Origin: Euperipatoides rowelli
Taxonomy: Eukaryota; Onychophora; Udeonychophora; Euonychophora; Peripatopsidae
Reading direction: 5' to 3' (one strand)
NCBI GenBank assembly: GCA_003024985.2
Contig: PXIH01S0010913.1
DNA: 15,114 nucleotides
A model generated the notes under the pieces. That model saw only the letters and a list, made by a program, of their open reading frames with translations, ran no database searches and was not told the DNA's origin. Positions 1-8,389 of the stretch are shown in pieces. Position 1 is the first letter of the stretch; each line of letters starts with the position of its first letter. The position numbers and the translations under genes are program-made.

Positions 1-620
1 AATTTAAAAATCTGCTCTGTTAATAATATACATTATTGGATTCAAGTGTTTTATTTTGCTAGGATGAATACTATATTTAAAAAATATTAAAGCTTTATTG
101 TAGCTTGCATTTAACAAGCTGAAAATAACATATTCTTGTGACTTGCACAACAAATCTTTTGTGACTGACACATTATCCAAATGAGAAAATTTATTCAAAG
201 AAAGTTTTACATAAAACATGTACGGTATATAAAGACTAATATGAAACAAAAAAATTAATAAAACAACAACAAAAACAATTAGATTATAGTTTACAATAAA
301 TTTACTCTTAAGTTTTATGATCCAAATGAACAATAAAAATAACAATTTGTCCACTTTACTGTGGAATTAGTCCATAATCTAATAATGAACAGGTTGAGTG
401 TTAAAAACTTTTTTTATGAATTTCTAGTAGTAATTCGAAGGCAAACTTTTTTCTAGGTATATTATAAAAAATTATTTATGCTTCAATCTGCTTAAATCAT
501 AGCTGGGAGTTGAAATGAAAGAATAAATTTATTTTCTACCATTTTTTTTTTAATTTTTGCAACAGTTTTCAAATGCTTTTTTTGGCTCATGTCTCTTATT
601 ACCCCAGTCTCCAATAATTA
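1..620. other. AT-rich DNA, no recognised gene
   Basis: No recognisable gene. On the minus strand an open frame of 116 codons spans 354-4. It has a strongly hydrophobic stretch near its N-terminus that would make one membrane segment. It starts at GTG rather than ATG, has a stop four codons upstream of the possible splice acceptor end, and matches no family I know. AT-rich DNA easily yields hydrophobic frames, so I do not call it a gene. A possible acceptor (pyrimidine-poor, ending CCACAG) lies just before it on the minus strand. Confidence 0.3.
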
Positions 621-627
621 GGGCTTT

Positions 628-720
628 CAGGTGTACCGGAAAACCGGTATTGTTACCAGTTTTGAGTCTTCAATCCTGGCGTCCTGAGAGCATGCTTCGG
701 GACCACCATTTGTACCGGTT
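628..720. repeat. CCGGTA-rich patch with inverted repeats, possible transposon end
   Basis: This is a GC-richer island in AT-rich DNA. TGTACCGG occurs at 632-639 and again at 711-718, and AACCGGTA near 642 is the inverse of TACCGGTT near 713. It begins CAGGTGTACC, which resembles hAT-type termini starting with CAG. A BED zinc-finger fragment of hAT type lies about 240 bp downstream in the matching orientation, so this could be the 5' end of the same dead element. No matching 3' end or target duplication was found, so this is inference. Confidence 0.3.
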
Positions 721-955
721 TATATAAATTTACAATATATCTTTCAATTGGTGAATTGATTATTGGAATATTATTCAATACAGAATCAATTACATAAACA
801 GCAGCGACAAGGCTGCCATGATATCCAAAATCCTAAATTTGCTACCGTTGCCTTTTTGTGTTTAGCTCTTAAAAATTGTACACAATTTTGAATATGTTTG
901 TCAGCATAGGTTTTGTAGGTTTTTTTATTTATATATGAACCCGCTAAATTTTAAA

Positions 956-1200
956 ATGCCCAAAGCAAGAAGACTGTGCAAATTTTCTGAGAAATATTCG
1001 AAGGAGTATCAATTTAATAAAAGAGGCATGCAGGATGGGGAAGCGTATTGTAAACATTGCAATTAAGTTATTTGAACATTACTCATGGTGGCATTTCAGA
1101 TATCAACGATCACATCAAAACTTCAAAGCATTAAAATGCAGTTGCATCATCGAGTTCATCTGAAAAGGTTACCAGCTTTTTTTACGAAGCCTAACACCAT
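956..1200 (+). pseudogene. BED-type zinc-finger fragment (hAT transposase-like), frameshifted
   Basis: An ATG at 956 opens 36 codons, starting MPKARRLCKFSEKY and ending with the zinc-binding pair YCKHC before a TAA at 1064. After a frameshift the next frame (from about 1075) continues with NITHGGISDINDHIKTSKH, which supplies the paired histidines. A serine run and a KVTSFF segment follow, with another stop and frame slip near 1132 and 1185. The C-x2-C...H-x5-H layout, the HGG-x-x-D-I segment and the Ser-rich stretch before SFF are typical of the degenerate BED fingers at the N-terminus of hAT transposases and of domesticated relatives. BED fingers bind DNA, here probably transposon ends. No transposase catalytic domain follows, so this is an isolated 5' fragment. 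The family call is fairly secure; whether it came from a transposon or a domesticated gene is unknown. Confidence 0.6.
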
Positions 1201-1613
1201 GTTATGCTTGCTTGAATCAAAATTGTATTTTATTTTATTAAAGTGAATTATTTTTTACTAAAAATTTTATTTTGTGATGAATTTTATAATTTTTGTTATG
1301 GTTTCGTACTTTAATAAAAAAAAATTTTATGTAATAAATTAATAAAATTAGTTATTAAATAAGCTTTTCCTTAAAATATATAAAATGTCCCTACCACTAA
1401 TTGATATTTTATTGTTATAAGGTAAAAAATATTCATGTATGATGTTTTTAACATTTGGATTATACATTAATATTAAGGATATCTATAGATATTGATATGA
1501 AAGTTATTTCAACAGAATAAACTACAATGTTCTAAGTGTACAACAAAGCGTATCTAGAGATGTATCAATATTATCAGTTGTACTCGGTAGACGTCAACCA
1601 TTATATTTGTATT
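1201..1613. other. AT-rich spacer, nothing recognised
   Basis: Very AT-rich with short poly-A and poly-T runs. No open frame, repeat or RNA-like element stands out. If the upstream BED fragment was once part of a full hAT element, the rest of its transposase is not visible here. Confidence 0.5.
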
Positions 1614-2031
1614 TATTACCGCAGGGTTCGAATTTGAGTGGGAGCAATGGGAGCAAATGCTCCCAGTAAGTCACAACTTGCTCCCAGTAATTTTCTCTCA
1701 GTATAAAATTTCTAGTTTTGAGCCCTCAAAAAGATAAATATTTTTATTATTTACAACATGATTATTGGCTAGCCTAGTAATATAGCCTAGTGCTATTTTA
1801 TTTTTTAAATATCACTAGGTTAGCCAATAATTATGTAAAAATTAATTAGTGTCATTATATAAATTATCGTGTAAATAATAAAAATATCCTTTTAATTATA
1901 AAATTTAATTTTTTATTTATATTAAAAAAAAGAATTGCTCCCAGTAAGATACAATTTGCTCTGTCACTTGTGAGTGGGAGCAAATATTTGCTCAAAGTAT
2001 AAAATTCCTAATTTCGATCCCTGTATTACTT
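1614..2031. mobile_element. hAT-like non-autonomous element (MITE) with imperfect 8-bp target duplication
   Basis: The element body is 1622-2023 (402 bp). It starts CAGGGTTCGAATTTGAG. Its other end, read on the minus strand, starts CAGGGATCGAAATTAGG, so the termini form a short imperfect inverted repeat. Flanking 8-mers are TATTACCG (1614-1621) and TATTACTT (2024-2031), 6 of 8 identical, matching the 8-bp duplications of hAT elements. Inside, 1761-1778 pairs with 1814-1831 at 17 of 18 positions, and 1736-1754 pairs with 1871-1889 nearly as well, giving a bulged stem. The motif TTGCTCCCAGTAAG occurs near both ends (about 1656 and 1936). There is no coding capacity, so any movement would need a transposase from elsewhere. 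The superfamily is inferred from terminus and duplication length only. Confidence 0.6.
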
Positions 2032-3010
2032 AACAATATAAATACATACGAAAATATTTACCTTACTTGGTAAATAATAATTCACATAAATTAAGGTTTT
2101 TTTTCCCCCATTTCTGGATGTAAACCTTAATTACAGATTTTAAGTTGATTTATTTACAAATGATTGAACGATATATTTATTATAAAATTTCAATAACAAA
2201 ATTCTAATTAAGATTTTAAGGAGGTATTGATTTATATATGAGATCTTAAAGTGAATTGTTAATTGCTTTGATCATGTGAAAAATGACCGAATGCTTGCCT
2301 TTTGTTCTTGTTTGTACAGATCCTTTAAATTTAATTTACCTTATTTTATATTATTATTTATAGTGCATAAAAACTGGAATATGCTGTTAGTATGGTTTGA
2401 CAATTTAAGGCTGCTAATGCACGATGGAATTATCAATCTTTGATGGATTCTTACGCCTTCGTGCATTTGGATCTCATAGCGTTGGTCAAGACCTGGCAAC
2501 TAGTTTCCGCGGACTAGACCCTATGCATTATTATGTTTATTTTCTTTCTATTGTATATTTGGCTCACCATAAATTTGGAAATAGCCTTTTTTGCCTCTCA
2601 AGAACTGGAGACGTGTATATAAGTTTTCCGGATAGTCTCTTACTAGTAAGAGAATTGTGTAGGCCTATTGGTAGTGAGTTTAAACAATAATGCCTAAAAT
2701 TTTAAATTGTTCTACTGGAGTTAAATAATGTTGGATTTTGAAGAATTATCGAAATGTTCTCTTGTGAGTGTGAAAAATTATCTAGAATGATTAAGGTACT
2801 GATTTTTTTCGGATTGACTTTCCATGTCAATTCTGATGTCATTTGCATACATTGGGATATAGAGTTTATTGTATTTTTTTTAAATAAATTTATTCATGAT
2901 TTTACAGCAGGAATATCTATATAACACATCAAAGTAATATCATAGGCTAGAGATATAATAATGAAAAAAACATATTTGCAATTTTTACAAATATAGACAT
3001 AAAGTATATA
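2032..3010. other. Intergenic DNA with one unrecognised 88-codon frame
   Basis: Mostly AT-rich spacer. A plus-strand frame at 2424-2690 begins with ATG (MELSIFDGF...) directly after an in-frame stop and ends with TAA. It is somewhat richer in GC than its flanks. I recognise no domain, and its length is not remarkable. A possible splice acceptor (pyrimidine tract ending TACAG at 2319) and donor (GTAAGAG at 2646) are present, but they do not join into a coherent exon in this frame. It could be a decayed transposon fragment or chance. Confidence 0.25.
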
Positions 3011-3015
3011 ATCAG

Positions 3016-3056
3016 CGTCCACTGGATTCGAACTCTGGCTGGTGGATTATGTGTCC
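3016..3056 (-). other. tRNA-like / Pol III B-box relic
   Basis: On the minus strand the sequence contains GAGTTCGAATCC, close to the Pol III B-box consensus GGTTCGANNCC. The flanking bases (CGGACACATAATCC before it) recall the 3' half of a tRNA. The would-be T stem pairs poorly and there is no acceptor stem or A box, so it is not a working tRNA gene. It could be a remnant of a tRNA-derived SINE. Confidence 0.25.
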
Positions 3057-3065
3057 GAAGGGCTT

Positions 3066-3071
3066 TTTATT
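3066..3071 (-). promoter_or_regulatory. AATAAA polyadenylation signal downstream of the zinc-finger gene
   Basis: TTTATT on the plus strand reads AATAAA on the minus strand, about 65 nt past the last stop of the zinc-finger frame. Its position fits a poly(A) signal for that gene, but the hexamer is common by chance in DNA this AT-rich. Confidence 0.3.
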
Positions 3072-3164
3072 ATGTTTTGTTTGAGAAAACCACAGTAAAA
3101 TTGTCAATGTATTTGAATTGATAATTAATATTATATTATATATTATTTGTAGTTGCTACATTGA

Positions 3165-4312
3165 CATTCTGAACAGTCCAATTTGCATTGGTTTTAAATT
3201 CAAATTTCGGACAGTAGAATTTGAAATCACCCGAATGTTTGTCAACATGTCTCGTTAATTGTAGCTTATAATACGTTTTATAGTCGCAATCTTGGCAGCG
3301 GAATTTGAATTCTCCAAAATGTTGTATGCTATGCCTCGTTAACTGTTGCTTATACTGTGTTTTATAGCCGCATTCTGTACAATGGAACTTGAAATCTCCC
3401 GAATGATTGGCAATATGCCTCGTTAACTCTTGTTTATACTTTGTTTTATATTCACATTTTGTACACCGAAATTACAAGTATCTTTCTAAATGATTACTCA
3501 CATGCGTATTAAAATTATATTTATAACTGGTTTTATATTCACATTGTGTACAATGGAAGTTGTAAATACCCGAATGTTTGGCAACATGTCCTTTAAACCC
3601 CGGTTTATAATTTGTTTTATAATCACATTCTGAACAGTTGAAAGTGTAATTCCCACAATGTTTGTCTGTATGCTGTGTAAACTCTTTCTTACGATGTTTT
3701 ATATTTACATTGGGTACAGCAACAATTATATTCTCCTAAATGATACGCTATGTGCGTTTTTAAATTCTGATAAATATTGGTTTTATAATCACATTCGGTA
3801 CAATGCCATTTGTATACTCCTAAATGTTTTGCTGCGTGTCTTTTTAAAATCAGACTATTATATGTTTTATACTTGCAGTCGGTGCAATGGTATTTATAAT
3901 CTTTGTAATGAATCGCTATGTGTGCTTTTAAGCTGTGGTTATTATTGCTTTTATACTCACAATCTGTACAACGAAATTTGTAATTCCCTAAATGATTTGC
4001 GACATGAGTTTTTAAACTTTGTTTATAATTAGTTTTATATGCACATTCAGAACAGTTGAATTTATATTCCCCTAAATGATTTGCTTCATGTGCTTTTAAA
4101 TTATGCTTATTGTTGGTTTTATATTCACATTGGGCACAATGAAATTTATATTTACCTAAATGTTTGGCTATGTGTACTTTAAATTTACTATTACAGTTGG
4201 ACTTATACTCAAATTGTGGACAACAAAATTTGTATTCACCTACGTGAATAGCTAAATGTCTTTGGAAATTACTTTTATTAAACGTTTTATATTCACAGTC
4301 TATACATTGGTG
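3165..4312 (-). repeat. 84-bp tandem array encoding 13-14 C2H2 fingers
   Basis: The finger-coding part repeats every 84 bp (28 codons). In transcription order the cores are CIDCEYKT, CPQFEYKS, CAQCEYKT, CSECAYKT, CTDCEYKS, CTDCKYKT, CTECDYKT, CTQCKYKT, CSECDYKT, CTQCEYKT, CTKCEYKT, CTECGYKT, CQDCDYKT and CPKFEFKT. The residues just before the first His, which set DNA contacts, vary most between fingers (for example NKHNLKA, NYKQSLK, NSLILKR, QYKQQLTR). That is the usual pattern in arrays grown by duplication. The last three or four fingers share QLTRH or ELTRH, suggesting recent duplication at the 3' end. Plus-strand open frames here are shadows of this array. Confidence 0.85.
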
Positions 4313-4447
4313 TTTCATTTTATTTATTTTTATACGTTTGTTTTTTGTCTCATAATGTTTTACTCGTAATTGGCTTGTTGAATCTTTCTGCACATTTGTA
4401 TGGGAATTACATGTAGGACTGAGTATTACTTCTTCTTCTTGTTCCAA

Positions 4448-4939
4448 CTAATCATTTTCTTTATTTTTAACTTGTAGAAGCTCGCCAAAATGGATGTTAC
4501 CTTCCATAGAATTATCTTCCATTTTTACTTTATCTAAGGGCTGGTTTATTTGATACACTAAATTATCATGATCATATTTATTTTTCAATATCTCACTAAA
4601 ATCAATTGCCTCTTCTGTAGTACATTCCATTTTAACTTGTATTAATTCTTGTTTAATGTCAAATTTGTTATCTTTCTTGTTTATATCTCCATTACATTGA
4701 ATTGATTCTTCGGTAATATATTCCATTTTCACATCTACTAAATCTTGTCTCGTATTGTCAAATGAGTTATCAGGTTTCTGGTTTTCTTCCCCTGCATATT
4801 GAATTATCACTTTTGTAGTATATTCTATTTGTAGCTGTTTTTTTAATTCTTGTTTCACAACATGAAATGAGTTATCTAGAATCTCACAATTTTGCTCACT
4901 AGGAGTTGCTTCCTCTATAGTAAATTCTATTTTAACTTG
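4448..4939 (-). repeat. N-terminal repeat region of the zinc-finger gene, about five units of 32-36 codons
   Basis: Five related units follow each other in one frame, each opening with a version of VKMEYTTEE and mostly ending with a form of DNSFD...KQEL. The openings in order are VKIEFTIEEA, LQIEYTTKVI, VKMEYITEES, VKMECTTEEA and VKMEDNSMEG, spaced by 32-36 residues. A further, frame-broken unit seems to lie upstream at about 4940-5040. The segments VKIE, VKQE, VKME, IKQE, VKME and VKME fit the psi-K-x-E SUMO-acceptor consensus. SUMOylation is a known mode of repression for zinc-finger factors; its use here is inference. No ATG occurs in the first third of this open stretch, so it depends on the broken upstream start or a lost splice. 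Confidence 0.65.
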
Positions 4940-5056
4940 TTATAGTGTTCAATTAATTTTCTACTGTGTTATGCTATATTCCAACTTTGCCTCTTCTAAA
5001 CTTTAATTCCTTTTTTTAAATGCATTTTGATCACTTCTTTTTTTTTCTTGCTCCAT

Positions 5057-5895
5057 TATCTCTCACATTTCATTTTTATGTGTTTAACCGTATTTCATTT
5101 ATTATTTGGCTTACAGTATCCTGATATTTGTTATTCTAATCCAAACATTGAGAAGTAGTGTTGGTTCATTTATCATGAAATTATGGTAGCCTAATCTTAA
5201 AACAAATAATTGTTTATAAACTAAATAGGATGTCATACTGTATATGCTTCCATATTCAGTAATATGTATAGCAGTCAAACGATTAATCAAATTATTCAAC
5301 GCTTTCTAATATCTGTTAAATGAATCAATTAATTCTGAAGTGATTGTAGAAAACTATTAATTATTGATGGAATAATTTTGACTAATTAATGTTAAAGCGT
5401 GTAAATAAAGACTGCTGTAAACATATTTAATTTGGGTTGACAAAAAAAATGTTATGATAATGAATTTTAGGTAAGAGTTATTAAAATATTGTGATGGAGG
5501 GGGGAGGAGAGGATTTATACTTACGTATACTTTTCATATTTACATTTAAGTTAAATTATAAATAATCCCAAAATCATAATTTTTAATTATATAGGGATTT
5601 AATCATACAATAATTTTGATTTTAGATTTAAAAATGTTAAGATTTAGACACCTGAAATCTTCAGTCAAATGATGTCTTTAAGTCACTTTAGACATCAAAG
5701 GTTCCTTTAGACACCTTAGAGCTCAAATGTTTACTCTATGCATCCATAACTTACTAATACACAGTATACCATCACTTTAAAATCGAAAGCATGGATATAC
5801 TGTATAAAGAACTTTTTAAAAATGCACTTTTTATTCATAATATTCAAGTCTAGTATTTTGATTCAGTATTTTGCTTTCCGTAATTAGAAGAAGAA
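5057..5895. other. AT-rich spacer upstream of the zinc-finger gene
   Basis: This would contain the zinc-finger promoter, but I see no clear TATA box and initiator pair. A G-rich tract (GGAGGGGGGAGGAGAGG) lies at about 5495. Three imperfect copies of TTTAGACAYC occur at 5643-5725. A 62-codon minus-strand frame here has no recognisable features and is taken as chance. Confidence 0.4.
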
Positions 5896-5939
5896 AAAAA
5901 GGTTTAAGAAATTAAGTTGTTAATTTCTTAAACCTTTTT
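5896..5939. repeat. Perfect 20-bp inverted repeat with 4-nt loop
   Basis: Bases 5896-5915 (AAAAAGGTTTAAGAAATTAA) are the exact reverse complement of 5920-5939, separated by GTTG. It could extrude as a cruciform or fold as a 20-bp RNA hairpin. The stem is shorter than a typical animal pre-miRNA and has no bulges, so a microRNA is unlikely. It lies at the left border of the minisatellite. Confidence 0.8.
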
Positions 5940-5949
5940 CCGATCAATA

Positions 5950-7220
5950 AGCTTGCAAATACATGAATGAATTAATATTAGAATTTAGTCTCCATGAATC
6001 AAAAACTGTTGACATCAATATTTAGGATGTAAATTGACACAAAGGTAGGATTAACAAGAAAACATTGAGTTCACCCTAGAAATCTTATTTATCAAAACCT
6101 GTTTCAAACAGTTATAGTACATGTATGATATATATTTGTCTCCCCCCCCCCCTTTCTCTGATAGCATTACAAATTAATGAGTTTCCAAAAACCTTCTGAT
6201 GAATCAATAACAGTTTAAGGCAGTAACAGGTATGAGATATATTGATTTCTACCAATGATAGGATTACAAATTAGTTTAAATAAGAATTCTGGTTAAATCA
6301 CTAATAGTTGTTTAAAGGAGTAACAGGTATGAGTTATTAACTTACTTATTGTTCCACATTCATTTCCGTAATAGTATTACAAACTCTAGAATCTTCTAAT
6401 GAAATAAACAACAGGTTAAGCAGTAACAGGTATGAACATTATTGCAATTCCACTGATAGGATGAATGAATTCACACTAGACTTTATCTGATGACAATTTC
6501 CAGGGACAACCTCGCTGGACTATAGTCTGTTGTTGTCCGTCATATTTGTATAAATGAGTAACAGGTAAGAAATATTCTACAATTCTACTGTTAAAACAAA
6601 TTAATTCACACTGAAATCTTCTGATTAAATCATGTTCAGGTTAAGACATTAACAGGTACAGGTATGAGTTTTGAATACAATTTCACTGATAGGGTGCATG
6701 AATTCACACTACAATTCTTCTAATGAAATCAATAACAGGTTAAAGAGTAACAGGTACAAGATATATTGATACACTTCCATTGATAGGATTACAAACAAAT
6801 TAATAAACGCTATAATTCTTTAATTGAAATCAATAACAGGTTAAAGCTGATATATTCATACAATTCCATGGATAGGAAGAATGTGTTCATATAACAAGTC
6901 TTCTGATAAAATCAATAACTATTTAAGAGTCAATTTGAATAATATGATCGCAAACACATGAATGACAATAATATGACCTATGATGAATAATAAATAACCT
7001 GTTTAATGCAACATTTACCTTATATTCTGCCACACTGAAATACAGAATATCGACAGAAATTAAATTCCAGATGACCTTTGGTTACTCCAAAGCTTTCCGG
7101 CAGCAATACAAATGATATGCACAATGATTCACATTCAGCTAGTTAACGTCACAAAGATGAATGAACATTAAACGTCTTCTAATAAATCAAAATCTGCTTC
7201 TCACATGTTCCATAAAGGTC
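5950..7220. repeat. Diverged minisatellite, unit about 97 bp, roughly 10-12 copies
   Basis: Units share, in order, a GATAGGAT block, an ATGAATTCACACTA block, a TCTTCTGATGAAATCA block, ATAACAGGTTAAAG and GTAACAGGTATGAG. The last block recurs at about 6226, 6323, 6426, 6561, 6652 and 6750, so spacing is 91-103 bp except for one 135-bp interval with an insert. More decayed units can be followed left to about 5960 and right to about 7200. Unit boundaries are arbitrary. A run of 11 C at 6142-6152 interrupts one copy. There is no coding potential. Units differ by many substitutions and small indels, so the array is old and not being homogenised. It could be a local satellite or the repeated core of a transposon. 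Confidence 0.75.
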
Positions 7221-7759
7221 TGAGCAATATAGTGTCAATCTTCTCAGTTAATGCAAATCTGAAAAACAAAATCTTAGGGTACCGTAACTTATATTAAAAT
7301 TAAAAAATGACCAATATATAATAATGAATAATAATAATGTGTGAAGATATACTCTATATTCTTTCTTTATATACAATCTATCCTGATTGTTGTATAAAAT
7401 GTCAAATATAAGGAAATAAAACTTTCAGCATATAGATGCAAACAATATGACATTCATTTCGAGGACTTTCATACATAGTGTGGTACCGATTGGTACAATT
7501 CTGTGAACAAATACATTCATTAATTTAAAAAACACATGATTGAGCAATGATAAACAAAGTACTGTAAAGTGGTTCAAAGGAAACTAAACATCCTACCTTT
7601 TGTAAAGCATCTTCATACAAAGTAACGTTAATATAAATGCGAAGATAGCATACTGTACTTATAAAAATTAAATATAAAACAAGTTTCAAATAAAAGTTAA
7701 CTTTATAGAGTTTGAAATATTAAGATGGTTTAAAATGCATTTATAAAAAGGCTTTCGGC
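7221..7759. other. AT-rich spacer, nothing recognised
   Basis: No gene, RNA or repeat recognised. GGTACCGTAAC near 7278 and GGTACCGATTGGTACAA near 7481 are the only GC-richer spots. ATAAAAAG at 7743-7750 recurs just beyond the right end of the following palindrome. Confidence 0.4.
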
Positions 7760-8389
7760 TATCATACATTTTTTATTAAAAATTTGCGTTAAAACTTTAA
7801 AATTTGCATTTGAAACTAAATGGGATGAATAATGATGTCATGTGTATGACTGATTTATGATTGAATGACGTGCTCACATGTACGTACCGACAACTGTCTA
7901 TCGGACGTGCGGACAAATGTAGCCGATGCGCATGTGCAAATAAATTGGTAAATGATTGAAAATGGGTCAATGTTAAATGAAAAAAAAAATTACCTTTTTA
8001 AAAAAAATGTTTTAAAAGTTGAGGGGGAAGGGCATACGAGATGAATGTATTGTGTAATGTGAGTAAAATGATGTTAAATGAGTTTTTAAAAAAATAGTTA
8101 AAAATTGTCCGTGTTAATTCATAATGTGTGTTAGCCTATATAGGCATACTATTTTTACAATTTTTATTTATATGGTGCTGCTGATGTTTATTTATTATTG
8201 TATGTTGTTTATAAATAAAGTTTATGTTATATAAATATTCTTTCCTAGTAATAGATTCATGTTTGATAAATGATTGTAATGGTTTTGAATGTGTTGTATG
8301 GACTGAGGGGGTGGGGGGAGGAGATAAAGTGGATTGGAATTCTAGTTTTATGTTTTTGTGCATTTAAAGTTATTTTTTTATCTGGTTGT

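Larger units (their letters stand above)
3136..5056 (-). pseudogene. Multi-C2H2 zinc-finger protein with SUMO-motif-rich N-terminus, disrupted
   Basis: Probable nuclear DNA-binding protein, now broken. The likely start is the ATG at 5056 (MEQEKKEVIK...), a typical opening for invertebrate multi-finger proteins. The frame is lost after about 20 codons and resumes at 4939. From there an acidic/lysine-rich N-terminal repeat region runs to 4451. After an in-frame TAG (4450-4448) the same frame continues into a linker and then 13-14 C2H2 fingers (about 4306-3165). Fingers are C-x2-C-x12-H-x3-H at 28-residue spacing, with the core C.YKT and the linker H-L-G-x-Y-K-F instead of TGEKP. Lesions: the TAG at 4448; a net 2-nt loss in finger 8 (near 3690); a TAA in the linker before finger 11 (3474-3472); Cys to Phe at the second zinc ligand of fingers 2 and 14; and a collapsed last finger. 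The absence of introns fits a single-exon gene or a retrocopy, and no poly(A) trace was seen. Assembly error could explain one break but not all. DNA target unknown. Confidence 0.8.

Noticed and set aside
4-354. 116-codon hydrophobic minus-strand frame
   Set aside because: It has no ATG start and no known family, and hydrophobic frames are expected from AT-rich DNA.
3016-3056. A working tRNA gene on the minus strand
   Set aside because: Only a B-box-like part is present; the T stem pairs poorly and there is no A box or acceptor stem.
3658-4032. 124-codon plus-strand open frame
   Set aside because: Antisense shadow of the zinc-finger array; its apparent repeats mirror the 84-bp finger period.
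5896-5939. MicroRNA precursor
   Set aside because: A stem of 20 bp with a 4-nt loop and no bulges is too short for a typical animal pre-miRNA.
6190-6500. CTGATGA words in the minisatellite as hammerhead ribozyme cores
   Set aside because: No stem II followed by GAAA is present at the required spacing in any unit.
5950-7220. CRISPR array
   Set aside because: Repeats are about 97 bp, diverged and without unique spacers, in an animal-like genome; this is a minisatellite.
8136-8363. 75-codon minus-strand frame, Pro/His-rich, in the left arm
   Set aside because: It lies in the 3' part of the Penelope copy and its frame is broken in the matching right arm, so it is not conserved coding.
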